A stretch of DNA of 7,803 bases, taken from the NCBI GenBank assembly GCA_036645955.1, contig JAVXND010000097.1, positions 1 to 7,803 of the forward strand, read 5' to 3'. A program made the translations under genes and the position numbers. Source of the DNA: Limiplasma sp036645955. GTDB lineage: Bacteria > Bacillota > Clostridia > Christensenellales > Aristaeellaceae. The notes below the pieces were generated by a model that was given only the letters and a program-made list of their open reading frames with translations, was not told the origin of the DNA and made no database searches. Below are positions 1 to 5,973 of the stretch, in pieces (position 1 is the stretch's first letter; each line of letters starts with the position of its first letter).

Positions 1-863
1 CATTTCAAGAAATTCAAGAGCACACAGTCAGTGGCATCTACAGCGAGGAATGCGGTTGGAACACATGGCACGGATATACGGTGATGGCTATTGATGGCTC
101 AAAGACGCAGCTTCCCAATGATCCCGCATTGCTAGAAGCCTTCGGCGGAACGGGTGCTGGGGCTAAAGCGCCTACTGCTCAAGCATCCTTCTTGTACGAT
201 CCGTTGAATGACATCATTGTAGACGCGAAGCTAGCTCCGCTTAGCACGGATGAACGAACGCTGGCTAAGGAACACCTGATGGCACTAAGCAGGCTAACCT
301 CCATCAAAAAGAAACTGATACTATTTGACCATGGCTATCCTTCCTCAGATTTGATTGCAGCCTTGCAAGCTTCCCATTGTGATTTCCTTTTGCGTGTTCG
401 CAGCAAGTTCAGCATAGCCTTGGATGCATTGGACATGGGCGTTCATCCCTTCGATTTTCCTTGTGACGACGGAAACACTATCCCCCTTGTTGCGGTGAAG
501 CTCACCCTTGACATTGGCGAAACGGAAATGTTACAGACCAGCATTCAGGACAAACGCATGGGCGCAAAGGCGTTCAAGGAACTATACTTTGCCAGATGGG
601 GTGTGGAAGTCAGAATCAACGATTTGAAGCACAAGGTTGAAATTGAAAACTTCTTGGGTCGTTTGGAAAACAATCTATATCACGCGTTTCCGAGGAATAG
701 CTTTTTGTCAGAATACGAAGCCCTCTGGATTGGTGCAAAGAAAGAGCCGAATTTAACCTCTATTTCATTTAAATCTCCAAAACGGGTAATGTCGAATGAA
801 ATACAAACCACATTTTTTCCATCAAGACTATATCTCCATACAGCATTATACCTTGAAAAATAG
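1..863 (+). pseudogene. IS4-type DDE transposase, missing N-terminus and C-terminal tail
   Basis: The frame is open from base 3, so the gene begins left of the window; the in-frame GTG at 81 is not a convincing start. Transposases of this type cut and paste insertion sequences through an RNase H-like DDE domain. Visible landmarks, numbered from base 81, are AIDGSK with Asp5 (bases 93-95), LFDHGYPSSDL with Asp83 (327-329), and the IS4 signature Y-x2-R-x3-E-x6-K: Tyr169, Arg172, Glu176 (606-608), Lys183. All three catalytic acids are therefore present. Recognisable homology ends near ENFLGR (about 662), where family members normally continue for many more residues. Codons from about 680 to 863 lie antisense to a better supported minus-strand gene, so the tail is read-through into foreign sequence. 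No terminal inverted repeat is seen at the break, so this is a deletion or recombination scar rather than a normal element end. It is probably inactive. Family is confident, exact IS group unknown. Confidence 0.85.
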
Positions 864-928
864 CCGTATGGAGCGAGCAGATCGAGTATTCTCGCTGATA
901 CATACTTACGCTTTTCAGTAGCATTCAT
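680..928 (-). CDS. Small DUF4304-like protein, probably truncated at its C-terminus
   Basis: This 82-codon gene starts at ATG 928-926. A Shine-Dalgarno GAGGTGG (bases 936-942 on the minus strand) sits 7 bases upstream. The start overlaps the stop of the preceding minus-strand frame as TAATG, which suggests translational coupling. The product has an amphipathic N-terminal helix (about 1-18), then a segment with GYFSRYNAVWRYS followed by strands ending in FDITRFG and a hydrophobic VKFGSFF. This pattern is reminiscent of DUF4304 proteins, small cytoplasmic proteins of unknown function often found in accessory regions, some near toxin genes. That assignment is from pattern memory only. DUF4304 members are usually longer, and the last 15-20 codons run into the transposase break point, so the C-terminus has probably been replaced. 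No signal peptide or membrane segment is visible. It could also be another small immunity-type protein. Confidence 0.5.
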   Translation of the reverse strand: MNATEKRKYVSARILDLLAPYGYFSRYNAVWRYSLDGKNVVCISFDITRFGDLNEIEVKFGSFFAPIQRASYSDKKLFLGNA

Positions 929-1197
929 TACAGAGCCACCTCACTCTTGTTAATATGTGTAGAATACCAATGTTCAACGCTTCTGCGTGACATTTCCTTG
1001 AATGATATGGAAACCATGATCGAGGATTTTAACGAGCGATTTCCGCTACGTCCATCTTTGAACGAAACGTACTTTGAATAAATGAACGCATGACAGCTTC
1101 CACTTGAAGGTATCCCAAATCCATGCCGTGTGATAAAACCCACCATGCGCCCATGCAGAAGCTGCTGGGTATTTTTGTATAGCCAGCACCGCCTCAT
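928..1197 (-). CDS. Unidentified 89-codon frame, possibly a degraded gene fragment
   Basis: I do not recognise this product. It runs from ATG 1197-1195 to a TAA at 930-928 that overlaps the next minus-strand start as TAATG, which is the main reason to take it seriously. No ribosome binding site precedes the ATG, and an in-frame stop lies four codons upstream, so the true 5' end may be lost. The product is basic, with SKYVSFKDGRSGNRS in the middle. The other two minus-strand frames here also look protein-like: one encodes KYPAASAWAHGGFYHTAWIW (about 1120-1180), another VEAVMRSFIQSTFRSKM (about 1045-1095). That suggests a frameshifted pseudogene whose pieces lie in different frames. The layout, an upstream gene coupled to a short downstream one, resembles a toxin-immunity pair but this is speculation. 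Confidence 0.3.
   Translation of the reverse strand: MRRCWLYKNTQQLLHGRMVGFITRHGFGIPSSGSCHAFIYSKYVSFKDGRSGNRSLKSSIMVSISFKEMSRRSVEHWYSTHINKSEVAL
936..942 (-). promoter_or_regulatory. Ribosome binding site of the 928-680 minus-strand gene
   Basis: The minus strand reads GAGGTGG here, 7 bases before ATG 928-926. It lies within the last codons of the upstream frame. It supports the minus strand, not the transposase tail, as the coding strand over 680-928. Confidence 0.6.
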
Positions 1198-1215
1198 ACC
1201 GCCAAATCAAATTTC

Positions 1216-1244
1216 TTGCCGAAACATTTGAACAATGTTATTAT
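1216..1244 (+). promoter_or_regulatory. Candidate sigma-A-like promoter overlapping the ECF site
   Basis: TTGCCG (1216-1221) and TATTAT (1239-1244) are separated by 17 bases, matching TTGACA/TATAAT at 4 of 6 and 5 of 6 positions. It overlaps the ECF-type site, so it could provide basal expression of the sigma operon while the ECF promoter amplifies it. The local AT-richness makes a chance match possible. Confidence 0.4.
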
Positions 1245-1254
1245 ATTTATCGTC
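1229..1254 (+). promoter_or_regulatory. Candidate ECF-type promoter of the sigma operon
   Basis: TGAAC (1229-1233) is followed after exactly 17 bases by CGTC (1251-1254). ECF sigma factors of the SigW/SigM/SigX type in Firmicutes recognise TGAAAC-like -35 and CGTA/CGTC-like -10 elements separated by 16-17 bases. The expected transcription start, about 1260, lies 25 bases before the sigma ATG. ECF genes commonly transcribe themselves, so this position is where an autoregulatory promoter would be expected. The match is by eye, and the cognate consensus for this sigma factor is unknown. Confidence 0.55.
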
Positions 1255-1284
1255 TGACAATTTATAGAAGGGAGGACGAGGCGC

Positions 1285-1839
1285 ATGAGCGATGAGCAAT
1301 GGCTGGAGCAAATTTGGCGGGAGCATTACAAGCTGCTCTACGATACCGGGCGCTACACCTTGCAGGGGCAACCCGAACGCATGGACAGGCTCTACGACGA
1401 TATTCAAAACGCGTTCCTCGCCCTGTGGAACAAGCGCGAGAAGCTCAAAAACCATCCGAACATCGGCGGCTGGCTCGTGTGCGCGCTGCGCCTTCAGCTA
1501 AAGACCTCCGCGGGCAAGGTTTACCGCGATGCTTCCCATCGAGCCTACTCCATAGACGATGAAAACGCGCCGAGCTTGGAGGACACGCAGCAGAGCGTGG
1601 ACGCTGATCTGCTGGCCGAGGACAAACGGACGGCTCTCAAGGAAGTGCTGGGTGAGGAAAACGCAGTGCTGTTCCTCGCCTATACTCTCGGCAATCAGAC
1701 AGCAAAAGAGTTGGCGGCGAAATACGGCATGAGCGAAGCCAGCATATGGGTGCGCATCAGCCGCATTAAAAAGAAGCTGCTTGGGCATCCCGAAATATTT
1801 TATGTTTTTTTGCTGGCGATGTTAGGTTTGGGCAAGTAA
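1285..1839 (+). CDS. RNA polymerase sigma factor, ECF (sigma-70) subfamily
   Basis: This 184-residue protein would direct RNA polymerase to a small set of promoters. The start is fixed by AAGGGAGG (1268-1275), 9 bases before ATG 1285. Region 2 spans about residues 7-72, with the helix DRLYDDIQNAFLALWNK (34-50) and the NIGGWLVCALR block (59-69) typical of ECF region 2. A charged linker (about 86-112) follows. Region 4 spans about 113-167, with a helix-turn-helix at LGNQTAKELAAKYGMS (135-150) and recognition helix EASIWVRISRIKKKL (151-165), the usual position of -35 contacts. There is no region 1.1 or 3, and the length fits the subfamily. A hydrophobic tail (IFYVFLLAMLGLG) at the C-terminus is a small oddity. 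The next gene, 32 bases away, is a likely membrane anti-sigma factor. Codons are noticeably more GC-rich than those of the transporter operon downstream. Confidence 0.92.
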   Translation: MSDEQWLEQIWREHYKLLYDTGRYTLQGQPERMDRLYDDIQNAFLALWNKREKLKNHPNIGGWLVCALRLQLKTSAGKVYRDASHRAYSIDDENAPSLEDTQQSVDADLLAEDKRTALKEVLGEENAVLFLAYTLGNQTAKELAAKYGMSEASIWVRISRIKKKLLGHPEIFYVFLLAMLGLGK

Positions 1840-1851
1840 CCGCTGTATAAC

Positions 1852-1862
1852 AGGTGAAGGGA
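1852..1862 (+). promoter_or_regulatory. Ribosome binding site deciding the start at 1872
   Basis: AGGTGAAGGGA lies 9-10 bases before ATG 1872. The in-frame GTG at 1854 lies inside this purine tract and has no site of its own, so it is rejected as the start. Confidence 0.6.
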
Positions 1863-1871
1863 AGTGCGGAT

Positions 1872-3074
1872 ATGCAAAACGGCGAGGATTTCAAACGTCG
1901 GTTGGAGAACGGAGTGCTGACCTCTGCGGATGTTTGCCGTTTAATCGACTGGCAATGTTCGCTTCCCGACGAAAAGATGGATTGCGCGTTGCTTAAAGAG
2001 TGCTATGCCTATTTGTATGACGACGCGGACCAACAGCTCATGCCGGGGCAAGAGGAAGGCTGGACGCAGCTTCGGCAAAGGCTCGCCGATAGCAACGTGA
2101 TCCCCTTCAAGCCCAAGCAGGGCATGAGCCGCAAGAAGCTGGCAGCGGTGATTCTCGTGGCGGCGCTGATGCTGGCACTCGCCGCTGGTGCGCTGGCGTG
2201 GACGATTCAGCGCGGCGTGTTCAACTTCCTCGGCGTGTGGACAAACCAAGAAACGGAAATGCCCGTACAGGAGGAAGCCTATTCGTTGCTGCAATCCGAG
2301 CTGTGCCATGTGAGCTATGCCCATGTGGACGTGGATGTGCGGGAAGCTGTTTATGACGGACATGAGCTGCGCGTGGTGTACAGCGTATGGGATCGCAGCG
2401 CCACAGAGATGGTCACGGAGGAGCAGCTGACGGGCCTCGGGCTTCCGGCGGCACTTACGGATGGACTTGTCCTGTGCGATTACTTTGTTGTCAATGGTGT
2501 TTGCCCCGACCTCGGACTGACCTTTGCCAATGTGGGCGAAAAGCCGGGTGAAATTCTCTACTATCTATCCAGCAATCTTGCGGAGAACGGCGAGCTGGAA
2601 ATTGGCGGTACGCTCACCATCGGTCTGCCAATTATGGCGGGCGATGCAAGCAGCGCCACAGCGCAGTACGTCCCCGAAGGGATGACCTTCACCATTCCCG
2701 CAGCCATCGACCCGAAGCTGGTGCAGGGGGCAATCGTGCCGATAACGCAAACCATTGGGGACGTGTCAATCACTTTGGAAAAAGCGATCTTCTCCCCCGT
2801 CAGCGCGGCAATCACCCTGCGGATGGATGGCCAGGAAACGGACATAGGCGACCTCGCCATGCGCTGGGGCCGCGCCATGCTGTACGACGCGGACGGAAAT
2901 GCTGTGGGCGTTACGGAAATTCGGGATTGGGACTATAACAGCGCCGACTGCATACGCCTGAACTACACCGTGTACCCGCCCAAGCAATGGCTGGAAAAGA
3001 TGTGGATGGCGTTGCCGGGCGAGGACGGCAAGGTTGACCTTGAAAACGCGCTCCCTGTGCAGATCGCAAAGTAA
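1872..3074 (+). CDS. Probable membrane-anchored anti-sigma factor (DUF4179/DUF5643-like)
   Basis: This 400-residue single-pass protein starts at ATG 1872; a GTG at 1854 would add six residues but falls within the ribosome binding site. Residues 1-85 are hydrophilic and probably cytoplasmic, the part expected to hold the sigma factor. RKK (87-89) precedes one membrane helix (about 90-110). The remaining 290 residues are beta-rich and acidic and should lie outside the cell. They include VREAVYDGHELRVVYS (156-171) and VSITLEKAIFSPVSAAITL (298-316), patterns like those of DUF4179 and DUF5643 ectodomains found in Firmicutes anti-sigma proteins. The N-terminal part lacks the HxxxCxxC zinc motif of classical ZAS anti-sigma factors but has four cysteines (22, 29, 38, 44). 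The role is inferred mainly from topology and from its place directly behind the sigma gene. The inducing signal is unknown. Confidence 0.78.
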   Translation: MQNGEDFKRRLENGVLTSADVCRLIDWQCSLPDEKMDCALLKECYAYLYDDADQQLMPGQEEGWTQLRQRLADSNVIPFKPKQGMSRKKLAAVILVAALMLALAAGALAWTIQRGVFNFLGVWTNQETEMPVQEEAYSLLQSELCHVSYAHVDVDVREAVYDGHELRVVYSVWDRSATEMVTEEQLTGLGLPAALTDGLVLCDYFVVNGVCPDLGLTFANVGEKPGEILYYLSSNLAENGELEIGGTLTIGLPIMAGDASSATAQYVPEGMTFTIPAAIDPKLVQGAIVPITQTIGDVSITLEKAIFSPVSAAITLRMDGQETDIGDLAMRWGRAMLYDADGNAVGVTEIRDWDYNSADCIRLNYTVYPPKQWLEKMWMALPGEDGKVDLENALPVQIAK

Positions 3075-3088
3075 ACAACCATTTTGAG

Positions 3089-3126
3089 GACACGCAATTC
3101 GCCGACGCGGGTTGCGTGTCTTTTTT
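3089..3126 (+). terminator. Rho-independent terminator after the sigma/anti-sigma operon
   Basis: A perfect 9-bp stem, GACACGCAA (3089-3097) with TTGCGTGTC (3112-3120), encloses a 14-base loop that can form three further pairs (CCG 3102-3104 with CGG 3108-3110). Six T residues follow at once (3121-3126). It lies 15 bases after the anti-sigma stop and separates that operon from the transporter operon. Confidence 0.9.
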
Positions 3127-3222
3127 CAAAATTATTTTCGCATGGGTGTAAGGTTTTGCGTTTTGGAAGCTGTAATCATCGTGGAGGGCAAAATACGGCA
3201 TAATGTTATTTGCCAATTTGAT

Positions 3223-3230
3223 GAAGGAGG
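3223..3230 (+). promoter_or_regulatory. Ribosome binding site deciding the lipoprotein start at 3239
   Basis: GAAGGAGG ends 8 bases before ATG 3239. A longer in-frame reading from ATG 3203 would put this site inside the gene and place 12 non-signal residues ahead of an otherwise ideal lipoprotein signal peptide, so 3239 is preferred. Confidence 0.8.
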
Positions 3231-3238
3231 ATAAACCA

Positions 3239-4330
3239 ATGCGAAAAACTGTTACTGTACTTTTATCTGTGATGTTGTCGGCTGCCATCGTAGGATGCTC
3301 TGCCATAGGAAGCGCAGAAAGCCAATACGTGTCTATCAAGGAGATTCGAGAAACCATTCCCCAGCGCTGGACGGGTGAATACGTAGTTAAAAACGGCGCT
3401 CACAAACAGCTCAAAAAAGGTGATACGGTGTTCATAGACGTGCCCATCGTGGTGCCGGAGGTGGACACCGTCCCTGTGGTGCGCATTACGTGGGAGCCGC
3501 CTGTGGCGGGGTTGGATGAATCATTTGAAATAAACCGTAATCGATGGAATTCAAAGACAATAGGCCGTAATTTCCCAATGGACGAAATGGGTTTCCCTGT
3601 GTTGGAGGATAACATTACGTTTGACCCAGAACTTCCATGGGAGGATGCCCCAGCCATTGCCATTGAAGAATTCAAGAAATGGTTTCTATTTATGAAAGAC
3701 AAGGAACTTACCTGTTACTTTCAATATTCTTATGGAGATTCGGGAAAGAATGGCTTCCAATGTCTCTATTTCTATACAACTTATCATGGCATACCGCATT
3801 TGTTGGGTGGTGATTATTTCCTGCATGAAGTAAGAAGCGAGTATCAACCTGAGGTGGAAGGAAAAAAAGGCCTTCCGGGGGTTCCCCAAAGCATAGTGGC
3901 TATGCGTATCAAACGACCGGGCGTATTTTGGGCAAATATCGATACAGCGAAAGAAATTGGAGTGGACGTAGAGGATATTCCCCTGCTTGCCTTTGACCAA
4001 ATTCTGAAAGTTCTCGAACAGCAGGTAACTGCCGGTTATGCATACTCGCTCAACGAAGTTTGCTTTGGTTACATGGGCTTTATTGATCCGGAGAAAAAAC
4101 ATGAGGAATTTATCCTGTTGCCAGTTTGGGCTGCAAAGGGCAGGACGCGCGGCGATCTAACTCTGCCTTTTGATTTGAAGAATGATCAGGATGTAATGGA
4201 TCGCAGCGCATACGGTTGTGATTCTATTGTGATTAACGCACAAACCGGAGAAACCTACGACCTTACAGGTGATAGGCGAGCCGACAGGCGCTACGTCCCG
4301 GACATCCTTACTTGGGATGAGGTGAATTAA
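3239..4330 (+). CDS. Secreted lipoprotein, possibly DUF6034-like, first gene of the transporter operon
   Basis: The 363-residue product begins with a lipoprotein signal peptide: MRK, a hydrophobic stretch (5-17) and lipobox IVGC with Cys20 as the lipidated residue. It would be anchored outside the cytoplasmic membrane. The mature part has no further membrane helix. Residues about 60-95 form a strand-rich segment (VFIDVPIVVPEVDTVPVVR), and the C-terminal third contains VCFGYMGFIDPEKKHEEFIL, LLPVWAAKG and SIVINAQTGETYDL. This series resembles Clostridia lipoproteins of the DUF6034 type, where a GYM strand, a PVW strand and an INAxxG strand occur in order; the name is tentative and the function of that family is not known to me. 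The permease gene starts one base after its stop, so it is probably co-expressed with the ABC transporter and may act as its extracellular accessory or sensor. No catalytic motif is visible. Confidence 0.78.
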   Translation: MRKTVTVLLSVMLSAAIVGCSAIGSAESQYVSIKEIRETIPQRWTGEYVVKNGAHKQLKKGDTVFIDVPIVVPEVDTVPVVRITWEPPVAGLDESFEINRNRWNSKTIGRNFPMDEMGFPVLEDNITFDPELPWEDAPAIAIEEFKKWFLFMKDKELTCYFQYSYGDSGKNGFQCLYFYTTYHGIPHLLGGDYFLHEVRSEYQPEVEGKKGLPGVPQSIVAMRIKRPGVFWANIDTAKEIGVDVEDIPLLAFDQILKVLEQQVTAGYAYSLNEVCFGYMGFIDPEKKHEEFILLPVWAAKGRTRGDLTLPFDLKNDQDVMDRSAYGCDSIVINAQTGETYDLTGDRRADRRYVPDILTWDEVN

Positions 4331-4331
4331 C

Positions 4332-5120
4332 ATGCTAAAAGAGATCAAGTATGCATTCAGGCGACCACAGTTGTATATTGGCTTGCTCGGACTGTTTGTC
4401 TGCTTGTTCAGTTCATCACTGCCGATTTGGCTGACACGAGTAGCCCAAGGAGACAGGGAGTATTTATCCGCAATGAATCTTTCCTTCACCCCCATCTTCT
4501 TTGGTGGGAGCATTCTTCTGGTTCCCTTTTGTGCAGCGATTGTGTATGCCTCTACACAGGTCGATGAGATTTGTTCCGGGTTCATTTTACCACGCGCTAT
4601 TCGCGGAAGCTTGAACAAATATGTTTTCACCAAGGTTTGCGCTGCGGCGGTCACAGGTTTCTTTGCGTTGGGGACTGCTTGTTTGCTTCACTCCATCCTG
4701 TGGCATTTTCTTGCTGGCCCATATGATGTTGCAGCACGCCCTGACGTGGAAGTATTCTTTGCAGAAGGTACCGTCTATGATCAGCTTATTAAATTTCCGT
4801 ATGCGTGGCCTGCCTACATTCATGCAGCCATCGGGTTTGGACTAACAGGTGCATTCTGGTCTGTCATCGCGTTATGGATTGCATCGATAATACCCGATAC
4901 GCAGCTGGTCGTCACCACTCCGGTAGTTCTGTATTTTCTCTGGAAAGGCAACTTTACGGGTTTTCTTTTTGGCTTTGAGCTTCCAGACTTTACCGCCTTC
5001 TATAATGATGGCGTAACATGGCCACAGTATGGCCTCGCACTTGGATTTCATCTGCTGCTCTTGATCGCAGTGGTTTGGGGCTACAGAACAGCCTTAAAAA
5101 GGAGGATTTGCAATGCCTAA
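4332..5120 (+). CDS. ABC-2 type transporter permease (first subunit)
   Basis: This 262-residue integral membrane protein should form half of the transport channel served by the ATPase at 5974. Six hydrophobic segments are visible at about residues 14-34, 55-73, 100-127, 163-186, 191-212 and 232-252, the typical topology of ABC-2 permeases. The cytoplasmic segment between segments 2 and 3 has FILPRAIRGSLNKYVFTK, resembling the basic loop before helix 3 in LanE/LanG and BcrB-type permeases, which probably contacts the ATPase. GAGGTG (4319-4324) sits 7 bases before ATG 4332 and overlaps the end of the lipoprotein gene. Its last 8 bases overlap the next permease gene. Sequence resemblance to the second permease is weak, as expected for a heterodimeric pair. 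The substrate cannot be read from the sequence. Confidence 0.82.
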   Translation: MLKEIKYAFRRPQLYIGLLGLFVCLFSSSLPIWLTRVAQGDREYLSAMNLSFTPIFFGGSILLVPFCAAIVYASTQVDEICSGFILPRAIRGSLNKYVFTKVCAAAVTGFFALGTACLLHSILWHFLAGPYDVAARPDVEVFFAEGTVYDQLIKFPYAWPAYIHAAIGFGLTGAFWSVIALWIASIIPDTQLVVTTPVVLYFLWKGNFTGFLFGFELPDFTAFYNDGVTWPQYGLALGFHLLLLIAVVWGYRTALKRRICNA

Positions 5121-5958
5121 CGCAAGGAAACGACATCGCCATAGCATTGTGGTGCTGGCAACCAGTAATATGGACAGCTGGTTGCATACGCCGCGGACGA
5201 TTGTTATGCTCGTTGCCGCAGTTCTTCTGTGCTTTGTGGAAACGCAAAAGCTCTTCAGAAATTACTCCATTGAAGGCTATTCCCTTAACATGGCGGAAAG
5301 CATCTTTCTTTTAGCATATACCGGTTTTAACATCCTTATGAGCAGTATGATGTTTCTTGTAACGATCAGCGAACTGCCAAAGCAGATTTCCTTTCAGTAT
5401 TATTCTCTTGTGCGCGTCACCCGAAGAAAGTGGTTGAATAGCCAAGTCCTCTACTGCCTGAGTATGGTGCTCATATTTTTATTGTTGCTGCTCGCTTGTT
5501 CGTTTATATTCTGCATTGGCGGAGCTGCATGGCAAACTGATTGGAGTCCCTTGATGACGAATGGCGTTCCTGGTGTCTACGCATTTCTTTCCAACTTTCT
5601 AACAGAATCTTTTTCTCCATTAGGAGCACTGGCTATGGCTTTGCTTCCGGTCGCTGGCATGTGGTTTACATTGTCTATGTTTCTCCTGTTTATGAGCTTG
5701 TTCGGCTATGCAAAACTCGGCTTAATGATCTCCGCCTTTGCCCTTATTATAGATTATATAAGCATTCAAAGCAGCCTACCGGTATCTCCAATGCAGTATG
5801 CTACACTGTTGTCGATTGACAACAGCGGAAATTTCATCGGCGCTTTTGTCACCATGATCTCTGTGTATGTTGTATTAAATGCTCTGCTTTATGCCGCCAT
5901 GTGTTACAAGGTTAGCAGAATGGATCTACACTTCAATTCACAAAAGACCTTTAGTTGA
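5113..5958 (+). CDS. ABC-2 type transporter permease (second subunit)
   Basis: The 281-residue product is the likely partner of the permease at 4332. Hydrophobic segments lie at about 27-45, 62-86, 112-138, 168-197, 199-219 and 241-266. A basic loop, YYSLVRVTRRKWLNSQ (96-111), precedes the third helix, the place where ABC-2 permeases usually carry an arginine-rich segment facing the ATPase. The extracellular loop about 139-167 is polar and fairly long. The start is well supported: AAGGAGG (5099-5105) is 7 bases before ATG 5113, inside the end of the preceding gene, and the 8-base overlap suggests coupled translation and matched amounts of the two permeases. The N-terminus begins with a basic stretch (ARKRHRH) and no signal peptide. 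The ATPase gene follows after 15 bases. Confidence 0.8.
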   Translation: MPNARKRHRHSIVVLATSNMDSWLHTPRTIVMLVAAVLLCFVETQKLFRNYSIEGYSLNMAESIFLLAYTGFNILMSSMMFLVTISELPKQISFQYYSLVRVTRRKWLNSQVLYCLSMVLIFLLLLLACSFIFCIGGAAWQTDWSPLMTNGVPGVYAFLSNFLTESFSPLGALAMALLPVAGMWFTLSMFLLFMSLFGYAKLGLMISAFALIIDYISIQSSLPVSPMQYATLLSIDNSGNFIGAFVTMISVYVVLNALLYAAMCYKVSRMDLHFNSQKTFS

Positions 5959-5973
5959 TAAGGAGATGATGGC

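Noticed and set aside
81..83. GTG at 81 as the transposase start
   Set aside because: The frame is open to base 3 and the upstream residues (GWNTWHGYT) read naturally into AIDGSK, so the gene begins outside the window.
1207..1455. 82-codon minus-strand open frame over the sigma gene
   Set aside because: It is antisense to the conserved region 2 of the sigma factor and covers its promoter; no ribosome site or recognisable motif.
1941..2363. 140-codon minus-strand open frame
   Set aside because: Histidine- and arginine-rich shadow of the GC-rich anti-sigma gene, antisense to its membrane helix.
2911..3357. 148-codon minus-strand open frame
   Set aside because: It crosses the terminator hairpin and both flanking genes, with no ribosome site or motif.
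3841..3890. GGAAGG/CCTTCC hairpin with an A7 run inside the lipoprotein gene
   Set aside because: Short stem wholly within a well supported coding frame, no T-run; no sign of a terminator.
3686..4102. 138-codon minus-strand open frame
   Set aside because: Antisense shadow of the lipoprotein gene, which has a signal peptide, lipobox and ribosome site.
4157..4654. 165-codon minus-strand open frame
   Set aside because: Antisense across the junction of lipoprotein and permease; the plus-strand genes have matching starts and spacing.
5018..5314. 98-codon plus-strand frame across the permease junction
   Set aside because: Out of frame with both permeases, lacks a ribosome site, no hydrophobic or other pattern.
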